From Vulcanimicrobiota bacterium (GTDB taxonomy: Bacteria > Vulcanimicrobiota > Vulcanimicrobiia > Vulcanimicrobiales > Vulcanimicrobiaceae), in the NCBI GenBank assembly GCA_019247395.1, contig JAFAOZ010000054.1, positions 1-6,255 of the forward strand: a stretch of 6,255 nucleotides of DNA, in the 5' to 3' direction. Numbering within the stretch: position 1 is the first letter of the stretch; the number at the start of each line of letters is the position of its first letter. The notes beneath the pieces were generated by a model that did no database searches, had not been told where the DNA came from, and was given only the letters and a program-made list of their open reading frames with translations. Positions 1-5,036 of the stretch are shown in pieces. The position numbers were made by a program, and so were the translations under genes.

Positions 1-329
1 CGTTCGAGGGCGGTGGTAACAAACGCTTGCGCGCGCGAGCGCGCCGCGTCGTTGACTTTGCGCCCGAGCGGCCGCACGTCGACGAGCATTGAGAGCTTGT
101 TGCCTTCGACATAGAGTCGCGCCTCATCACGTTCGAGGCCGTAGAGCGCCTCCGCGGTGGTGCCGAGTGCGCGCGCAACGCGTACTACGACGCTGATCGA
201 AGGGTTGAGCCGTTGATCGGCTTCGATTTTATAAAGCGTCGGATGATTGACCTCGGCGCGTCGCGCGAGTTCGTTCTGCGACCAGCCCAACGCGCGTCGC
301 CGTGCGGCAATCCTCTTTCCCAACGTCAC
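1..329 (-). CDS. XRE-family helix-turn-helix transcriptional regulator (C-terminus cut by window edge)
   Basis: Reading the minus strand from a GTG at 329-327 gives an open frame of 109 codons that runs off the window. Residues ~4-64 form a classic Cro/C1-type HTH: LGKRIAARRRALGWSQNELA, then ARRAEVNHPTLYKIEADQ as the recognition-helix part, then LNPSISVVVRVARALGTTAE and ALYG. Such domains bind operator DNA, usually as dimers. Residues 65-109 (including RLYVEGNKLSMLVDVRPLG) match no domain I recognise; they look like a beta-hairpin followed by a helix and may begin an effector or dimerisation domain. The start is bounded by an in-frame TGA two codons upstream of the GTG; a TTG two codons inside is an alternative. 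No Shine-Dalgarno site precedes it, but TACAGT lies 8 nt upstream. Family assignment is firm. The target is unknown; autoregulation or control of neighbouring purF is only a guess. Confidence 0.88.
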   Translation of the reverse strand, partial: MTLGKRIAARRRALGWSQNELARRAEVNHPTLYKIEADQRLNPSISVVVRVARALGTTAEALYGLERDEARLYVEGNKLSMLVDVRPLGRKVNDAARSRAQAFVTTALE

Positions 330-337
330 GCATCAGG

Positions 338-343
338 ACTGTA
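338..343 (-). promoter_or_regulatory. Candidate -10 box of a leaderless promoter for the XRE regulator
   Basis: On the minus strand TACAGT (fits TAnnnT) ends 8 nt before the GTG start at 329. Transcription starting about 7 nt past the box would begin at ~331-329, leaving a 0-2 nt leader. No Shine-Dalgarno sequence lies in the gap and no convincing -35 hexamer is visible. The spacing is identical to that of the stronger TATAAT in front of purF, which is the main reason to list it. TAnnnT is a loose pattern, so chance is possible. Confidence 0.35.
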
Positions 344-367
344 GCAATCAATGACTGAGGCCCTTGA

Positions 368-390
368 ACCAAATGGCAGCGCCATATGGT
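368..390. repeat. Imperfect inverted repeat just after the purF stop (hairpin or operator)
   Basis: Arms ACCAAATGGC (368-377) and GCCATATGGT (381-390) pair at 9 of 10 positions (A372/A386 mismatch) around a 3-nt AGC loop. The element begins one base beyond the purF TAG and ends 38 bp before the regulator's GTG. In purF mRNA it would fold as a 3' hairpin, but no U-run follows, so it is not a standard intrinsic terminator. Alternatives are an mRNA 3'-end stabilising hairpin or a palindromic operator, perhaps for the adjacent XRE protein. The inverted repeat itself is certain; its role is inference. Confidence 0.6.
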
Positions 391-391
391 G

Positions 392-1762
392 CTAGGCCGG
401 GGTAGATTGCACCTCGCGCGCGGCCGGAACGTTGGGATATTCGCCGATGAGGCAGCCGAGGCACATATCTTCCCGCCTGCGCCCAACCGAAGCAATGAGC
501 CCGTCAAGGCTGAGATAGCCGAGCGAGTCGGCGCCGGTCTTTCGGCGGATCTCTTCAACCGAATAGTTCGCGGCGATGAGCTCGTCGTACGTCGCCATAT
601 CAACGCCGAGATAGCAGGGATGCTTGATCGGCGGCGAGGTGATCCGCAGGTGAACCTCGCGCGCTCCGGCCTCGCGCAGCAGCGCGACGATCCGCGGGGT
701 CGTGGTGCCGCGCACGATCGAATCGTCCACGACGATCACGCGCTGATCGCGCAGGTTCTCGACCACGGGGTTAAATTTGAGGTGCACGCCGCGCGAGCGC
801 ATCCGCTGATCGGGACTAATAAACGTACGGCCGATATAGCGGTTCTTGATGAGCCCTTCGATATACGGCAGCCCGCTCTCGGCCGCATAGCCGATCCCGC
901 CGGCGACCGCCGAGTCGGGCACGGCCATCACGACGTCGGCTTCGACGGGGTGCTCTTTGGCGAGCCGGCGCCCCATCTCGTAACGCGCCATATACACGGA
1001 TCGCTCGTTGAAGCTTGAATCCGGGCGTGCGAAATAAATGTATTCGAACATGCAGAGGGCCGATGGAGTCTCCTGCGTCTCGGTTTGAAACGACTCGAGA
1101 CCGTCGGCGCTCACGCGAATGATCTCGCCACGCTCGATTTCACGCAAATATTGTGCGCCGACCGTTCCGAGCGCGCATGACTCCGACGCTACGACATATC
1201 CGTTTTCGCCGAGCTTCCCTAAGCACAGCGGACGCACGCCCCACGGATCGCGGAACGCATAGAGTTCGTTCTGGGTGCAGAGTACGATCGAATACGCCCC
1301 GCGCGCCTTGGCAAGCACCGACTTGATGCGGTCGACCATCGAGCCTTTCGACTCGACGAGCAGCTTCGCCATGACCTCGGAGTCCGACGTCGCTTGCAGC
1401 ACTGTAGTTGGCGCGAGCGTATCGCGCAGATCGTCCGTATTGGTCAGATTGCCGTTATGCGCAAACGCAAAATCGCCCAGTTCGGTGCGCTCCAGCAGCG
1501 GCTGGGCGTTGACGACGATGGACGAACCGGTGGTCGAGTAGCGCGTATGGCCAATGGCGATGTGTCCGCTCAGCTCGCTGAGGATGTCCTCATCGAAGAT
1601 CGCGCCGAGCAACCCCATCTCTTTGTGCGACCGAATCGTTCCGCCGTCGGCTGCCGCAATGCCCGCGGACTCCTGTCCACGATGCTGGAGCGCGTACAGC
1701 GCAAAGAACGCGAGACGAGCGGCATCGCGCCCCGGTGCGAAGACCCCCGTTATCCCGCACAT
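392..1762 (-). CDS. purF: Amidophosphoribosyltransferase (glutamine PRPP amidotransferase), 4Fe-4S type
   Basis: PurF catalyses the first committed step of purine synthesis: glutamine + PRPP to 5-phosphoribosylamine. The 456-residue protein has the N-terminal Ntn-type glutaminase domain, with nucleophile Cys2 directly after Met (MCGITG, no propeptide), GHTRYSTTG at 71-79, AHNGNL at 101-106 and TSDSEV at 125-130. The C-terminal phosphoribosyltransferase domain carries the flexible loop KNRYIGRTF (306-314) and the PRPP loop VIVVDDSIVRGTTT (342-355). Cys237, Cys383, Cys434 and Cys437 correspond to the four iron-sulfur ligands known in the Bacillus subtilis enzyme, so a 4Fe-4S cluster is likely. 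Length is normal for this type. The start is firm: an in-frame TAA lies four codons upstream, and a later start would lose Cys2. A TATAAT 8 nt upstream suggests its own promoter and a leaderless mRNA. The product feeds PurD, encoded in the same cluster. Confidence 0.97.
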   Translation of the reverse strand: MCGITGVFAPGRDAARLAFFALYALQHRGQESAGIAAADGGTIRSHKEMGLLGAIFDEDILSELSGHIAIGHTRYSTTGSSIVVNAQPLLERTELGDFAFAHNGNLTNTDDLRDTLAPTTVLQATSDSEVMAKLLVESKGSMVDRIKSVLAKARGAYSIVLCTQNELYAFRDPWGVRPLCLGKLGENGYVVASESCALGTVGAQYLREIERGEIIRVSADGLESFQTETQETPSALCMFEYIYFARPDSSFNERSVYMARYEMGRRLAKEHPVEADVVMAVPDSAVAGGIGYAAESGLPYIEGLIKNRYIGRTFISPDQRMRSRGVHLKFNPVVENLRDQRVIVVDDSIVRGTTTPRIVALLREAGAREVHLRITSPPIKHPCYLGVDMATYDELIAANYSVEEIRRKTGADSLGYLSLDGLIASVGRRREDMCLGCLIGEYPNVPAAREVQSTPA

Positions 1763-1770
1763 CTCAGACC

Positions 1771-1776
1771 ATTATA
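1771..1776 (-). promoter_or_regulatory. Candidate -10 box of a leaderless purF promoter
   Basis: A perfect TATAAT on the minus strand ends 8 nt before the purF ATG (spacer GGTCTGAG). Standard geometry puts +1 at ~1764 (an A) or at the ATG itself, leaving a 0-2 nt leader. The box overlaps the in-frame TAA (1774-1772) that closes the frame upstream, so the gene cannot start earlier. There is no Shine-Dalgarno site. No TTGACA-like -35 sits 16-18 bp upstream and no TGn extension is present, so strength is uncertain. Confidence 0.6.
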
Positions 1777-1802
1777 ACCCATAACCGTGGCATCCAGCCC
1801 GT

Positions 1803-1842
1803 GTCATCCTGAGCCGGCGCCGCAGGCGCCGTGTCGAAGGAC
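1803..1842. repeat. Palindromic intergenic repeat between the BI-1-like gene and purF
   Basis: A perfect 7-bp stem CGGCGCC (1815-1821) / GGCGCCG (1825-1831) with a GCA loop is flanked by TCCT (1807-1810) and AGGA (1838-1841), which extend the pairing after internal mismatches. It starts four bases past the stop of the BI-1-like gene and lies ~27 bp upstream of the purF -10 box. From memory, TCCTGAGC and GTCGAAGGA blocks around a variable core resemble dispersed intergenic palindromes in many environmental bacterial genomes; only one copy is in this window, so repeat status is inferred. It could also act as a 3' hairpin for the upstream transcript, though no U-tract follows. Confidence 0.6.
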
Positions 1843-1845
1843 GGC

Positions 1846-2517
1846 CTAGTCCGACGAGCGCCTCCCGCCGAAGATCTGCAGCAAAGCAAGGAAGATATTG
1901 ATCGCATCGAGGTAGATGCTGGTCGCCATCTGTACGGCGGAGAGGCCGTCACCGCCGGCGCGCAGCCGCGCAAAGTCAATCAGCACGAGCCCGGAGAAGA
2001 TCGCAAGCGTCAGCCACGCGTAGACCTCGGGGTGAATGAAGCGCACGAAGATCCAAACGATGCCGACGACGATCAGGCCGAGCAGCGCGATCATGAAGAT
2101 GCCCTGGAACCGGCGAAGGTCGAGCCCCGTCGCATAGACGATCGCGGCGAGCGCAAACATGCCGAGCCCCGTAGTAAGGGCCGCGTTTACGACCACGTCG
2201 GGGCCGAACGCGTAGACGTATTGGTGAATTACCGGCGCGATTCCGATTCCTTGCAAGAAGGTGAACGCATAAAATAGCAGCAGCGATAGCGTTTCGTTCT
2301 GCCGTACGGCGTTGATCGCCAACAGCAGTATGAAACCGCCAAGCATCGCGACGAGTCCAAGGCCCGGCGGGACGCCTTGGAAGAGCCAGGCCGCGAGGGC
2401 CGTAATGCAGAGACCCAACGCAGTAATTCCCAGCACCTGGGCGAGCAGCGAATTAGCGGGTACTGCGGGCGCCACAGGGCCGCCATAACGATTACTTGGC
2501 TGAAACCGATAAGCCAT
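1846..2517 (-). CDS. Bax inhibitor-1 / TMBIM family (YccA/YetJ-like) integral membrane protein
   Basis: This 223-residue protein has a short polar N-terminus (1-21) and seven predicted transmembrane helices at about 23-46, 52-70, 76-97, 107-129, 139-158, 165-183 and 199-216. The last two carry the family hallmarks: VLIDFARL with Asp181 and IYLDAINIFLALLQIFG with Asp204. They match the aspartate pair that forms the pH-sensitive gate in B. subtilis YetJ, a calcium-leak channel. The bacterial role is poorly known; YccA of E. coli interacts with the FtsH protease. The length is typical. The ATG at 2517 lacks a near Shine-Dalgarno site; a GGGGG run is 15 nt away. It follows the MFS gene after 39 bp and is probably co-transcribed. 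Family assignment is secure from the C-terminal signature; calcium conductance is inferred from the aspartate pair, and no purine link is visible. Confidence 0.9.
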   Translation of the reverse strand: MAYRFQPSNRYGGPVAPAVPANSLLAQVLGITALGLCITALAAWLFQGVPPGLGLVAMLGGFILLLAINAVRQNETLSLLLFYAFTFLQGIGIAPVIHQYVYAFGPDVVVNAALTTGLGMFALAAIVYATGLDLRRFQGIFMIALLGLIVVGIVWIFVRFIHPEVYAWLTLAIFSGLVLIDFARLRAGGDGLSAVQMATSIYLDAINIFLALLQIFGGRRSSD

Positions 2518-2556
2518 GACGTTTACTAATAACCCCCGTCCGGGCGCCGAGTTACA

Positions 2557-3765
2557 CTACGGCAAGCGATCCCCTGTGGCGCCCCAGCCGACTTTCCGTC
2601 TGACCCGCTCGGCCTCTTCGGCCTTCGCAGCGGCCCGGGGATAGCGTCCCATCAAAAACGCTGCGAGCACGGTGCAGGCCGGAAGCACTCCTAAATACCG
2701 CGCGTTGGCGCCGACAATGGCGGAGCCGGCCGCCGGTGCGAGGATCATGGCGACGCTGTTGATGGAGTCGCTGACACCCATGATCGCGCCCCGCTCGCTG
2801 CGTTTGGCTCGCACGGAGAGCAATGCCGTCAGCGTCGGCTCGACCATCGCCGAGCCAATTGCCCAGCCGATCAAAAGCGCGGCAAACGCGAGCGTGTCGT
2901 TTACGAACGCCAGTCCAACATAGGCGGCAAAACTGAGCAAGAGACCGATCTGGGCGACCCGCCGGTCTCCGAGATGTTTGGCAAGCGGCGTGACGACGAA
3001 AATCAACGCCGCGCCGCCGACGACTCCGGCAATCGACAGCAGCGAGCCGACCTGGGAGACCGGCGAGCCCAGAACGTGATGCAGATAGAGTGCGAGGTTT
3101 GCGAGGAAGCAGACGATCGCGAAAATGGCAAGGAAGTGGCGAATTAGAACGAGCCGTACGCCCGGGACGTTCGCCGCTTTCAACGACTCGGCAAAACTGG
3201 TGCGACTGGTACGCTGCATGGACGACGGCAACAAAAAGATCGTGATAAGAATCGTGATCGCTTCGATGCCGGCGGCGATAAAGAACGGCACCGCAAGACC
3301 GCGGTGAATCAAAAATCCCGATGCTACCGGACCGATGATAAACGCTACTCCGAAGACCGCGCCGTAGAGCGAATAAGCGAGATCGCGATCCTCTTCTTTG
3401 GTAACGTCCGCAATGTACGATTGCACGGCCCCCAACGCGCCGCCGCCGGAGCCCGAGATGATGCGCGAGATGAAAATCCAAATCAGCGACGGCGCCATAG
3501 CTTGCATGAGATAGCCGATCAGCGTTAAGCCCTGGGCGATCAGAATGATTCGCTTGCGCCCCAGCCGGTCGCTCAGCTTGCCCCACACGGGCGCTGCAAT
3601 CATCGAGCAGAGCGCCGGAATACTTAAGAGCGAACCCGTCATTACGTCGGAGGCACCGTATTGCTTCACGATCTCCGGCAGCAGCGGAATCATCAAGGTG
3701 TAGCCGAGTGTCTCGACCAGCGTCGTCGCATAGATGGGCAGCAACGCCCGCGGCAAGCGCCACAT
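2557..3765 (-). CDS. Major facilitator superfamily transporter, DHA1 (TetA/Bmr-like) exporter
   Basis: The 402-residue hydrophobic protein fits a 12-helix MFS transporter. The N-terminal half carries motif A between helices 2 and 3 (GKLSDRLGRKR, 62-72), the Arg of motif B in helix 4 (ISRIISGSGGG, Arg101), and an antiporter-type motif C in helix 5 (GVAFIIGPVASG, 139-150). Motif C is typical of proton-coupled drug exporters. A polar central loop (~181-205) separates the two six-helix halves, and a basic cytoplasmic tail (374-402) ends the protein. Overall character is closest to Tet-type DHA1 members. It starts 5 bp after the purD stop with no clear Shine-Dalgarno site, so it is probably translated in the same operon. 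The substrate is unknown. Some DHA1 members (PbuE of B. subtilis) export purine bases, so purine efflux is possible from context, but drug or metabolite export is equally compatible. Confidence 0.9.
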   Translation of the reverse strand: MWRLPRALLPIYATTLVETLGYTLMIPLLPEIVKQYGASDVMTGSLLSIPALCSMIAAPVWGKLSDRLGRKRIILIAQGLTLIGYLMQAMAPSLIWIFISRIISGSGGGALGAVQSYIADVTKEEDRDLAYSLYGAVFGVAFIIGPVASGFLIHRGLAVPFFIAAGIEAITILITIFLLPSSMQRTSRTSFAESLKAANVPGVRLVLIRHFLAIFAIVCFLANLALYLHHVLGSPVSQVGSLLSIAGVVGGAALIFVVTPLAKHLGDRRVAQIGLLLSFAAYVGLAFVNDTLAFAALLIGWAIGSAMVEPTLTALLSVRAKRSERGAIMGVSDSINSVAMILAPAAGSAIVGANARYLGVLPACTVLAAFLMGRYPRAAAKAEEAERVRRKVGWGATGDRLP

Positions 3766-3770
3766 AGCGG

Positions 3771-5036
3771 TTATACGAGCGCGATATCGGTGCGGTAGGT
3801 GAGGGCGTCGGTGCCGAGACGGCGTGCGAGCTGCTTAACGGCCGCATACGCGTTCGTGCGAGCGTCGTCCAAGCCGTCGCCGAGTGCGGTAACGGTGAGA
3901 ACGCGGCCGCCTGCCGCATCAACCGTACCGTTGTTGCGGCGCGACGAGCTCCAAAATGCGCGACAGCCGTCGCCGAGCGCGATATCGCCGTTCAAGCCTT
4001 GCAGCGGCGAGCTGCTCTTCGGGTAATCACCGGTCGCCAGCACGACGCCGACGCAGTGCCGTTCCGAGGTCGTCAACTGCGAAAGATCCATCGCGCCGAT
4101 CGCCACCGAGTGCAAGAGCGCCGCGAAGTCGCCGCCGATGCGTGGTAAAAGCGTCTGCGTTTCGGGATCGCCGAAGCGCGCGTTGAATTCGATCACCTGC
4201 GGCCCTTCGGCCGTCCACATCAAACCGCAGTACAGCACGCCGACGTACTCCTCGCCTCCCGCGAGTAGTCCACGCAGTGCCGGCGCGAGAATTCGCTCGC
4301 GCACGGTATCGAAGCAATCGTCGGGAAAACCCGAGGGCGGCGAATAGGCCCCCATCCCGCCGGTGTTGGGACCGGTATCGCCGTCGCCCGCGCGCTTGTA
4401 GTCGCATGCAGCTCCAATGGGCGCAATCGCGCGACCGTCACAGAGGGCAAAGACGCTGAGCTCGCGCCCTTCCAGCCGTTCCTCGAGGAGTACGTCCGAG
4501 CCGCCGCCCGGGATTCGCCCGCCGCGGTACCATTCGGCGAGCAGCGTACGCGCGGTTGCGGGATTCGGCGTCACGACGACGCCCTTACCCGCGGCAAGAC
4601 CGTCAGCTTTAACAACGACGCTGCCTTGCCACTCCTCCAATCCCTTGTTCGCCGCTTCCAAAGAATGCACGATGACCGCGCGGGCGGTCGGAATGGCGTG
4701 ACGTTCCATGAACCGCTTCGAAAAGATCTTGCTCGATTCGAGGCGCCCGCCGGAGCGGTTTGGCCCAAAGACCGCGATGCCGGCGTCGCGCAGGCGGTCG
4801 CCGACGCCGGCGGCGATCGCCGTTTCGGGACCGAGCACGACAAGATCGATACGTTCAGCCTCGCAGCGCTCGGCGATCCGTTTCCCATCGGTCGGTGCGA
4901 GATCCCAGTTTTCGCCGCGCGATGCGGTGCCGGCGTTTCCGGGCGCCGCAAAAACGGCCTCGCACGACGGCGAGTCGGCGATGCGCCACGAGAGCGCATC
5001 CTCGCGTGCGCCGTTACCGACGACCAGAACGCGCAT
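3771..5036 (-). CDS. purD: Phosphoribosylamine-glycine ligase (GAR synthetase)
   Basis: PurD joins glycine to 5-phosphoribosylamine with ATP to give glycinamide ribonucleotide, directly after the PurF step. At 421 residues it is of normal length. In order: N-terminal fold MRVLVVGNGAREDA (1-14), GPET (69-72), FGPNRSGGRLESSK (90-103), ATP-grasp VVKADGLAAGKGVVV (141-155), DTGPNTGGMGAYSP (220-233), the metal/ATP site EFNARFGDPETQ (283-294) and C-terminal GGRVLTVTALG (376-386). Departures from the usual sequence: GNGAREDA where GNGGREHA is common, LESSK for LEGSK, and a diverged C-terminal domain (GDYPKSSSP at 336-344, FWSSS at 361-365 where FHAGT is usual, and a short end DIALV). The core ATP-grasp residues are intact, so activity is expected. 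The ATG immediately follows the guaA stop with zero spacing, and GGGA 4 nt upstream inside guaA can serve as a weak ribosome site, implying translational coupling. Confidence 0.96.
   Translation of the reverse strand: MRVLVVGNGAREDALSWRIADSPSCEAVFAAPGNAGTASRGENWDLAPTDGKRIAERCEAERIDLVVLGPETAIAAGVGDRLRDAGIAVFGPNRSGGRLESSKIFSKRFMERHAIPTARAVIVHSLEAANKGLEEWQGSVVVKADGLAAGKGVVVTPNPATARTLLAEWYRGGRIPGGGSDVLLEERLEGRELSVFALCDGRAIAPIGAACDYKRAGDGDTGPNTGGMGAYSPPSGFPDDCFDTVRERILAPALRGLLAGGEEYVGVLYCGLMWTAEGPQVIEFNARFGDPETQTLLPRIGGDFAALLHSVAIGAMDLSQLTTSERHCVGVVLATGDYPKSSSPLQGLNGDIALGDGCRAFWSSSRRNNGTVDAAGGRVLTVTALGDGLDDARTNAYAAVKQLARRLGTDALTYRTDIALV

Noticed and set aside
1..60. GCGCGCGCGAGCGCGC-like low-complexity tract as a repeat or structured element
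   Set aside because: It lies within the open frame of the XRE gene and is explained by Ala/Arg codons (AARSRA).
229..603. Minus-strand open frame spanning the end of purF and the start of the XRE gene
   Set aside because: It overlaps both genes in another frame, has low-complexity Arg/Ser/Thr-rich composition and no recognisable motif.
386..1018. Long plus-strand open frame opposite purF (210 codons)
   Set aside because: It is antisense to the well-supported purF; its composition (Arg, His, Asp, Gly-rich, no domain) is that of a frame shadow in GC-rich coding DNA.
1763..1845. Purine or other riboswitch upstream of purF
   Set aside because: The gap is 83 bp, largely occupied by the palindrome, and the apparent promoter leaves no leader RNA; no purine aptamer-like core is seen.
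2533..2537. GGGGG run upstream of the BI-1-like gene as a ribosome binding site
   Set aside because: It is 15 nt from the ATG, too far for a normal Shine-Dalgarno interaction.
2535..2544. CCCG-TC-CGGG palindrome between the MFS and BI-1-like genes as a terminator
   Set aside because: Loop of only two bases, a short stem and no following U-tract; more likely chance in GC-rich DNA.
2552..3922. 456-codon minus-strand frame overlapping the MFS gene and the purD end
   Set aside because: It is as long as the real gene but Arg/Ser/His/Cys-rich with no membrane pattern; the overlapping 402-residue frame has clear MFS motifs.
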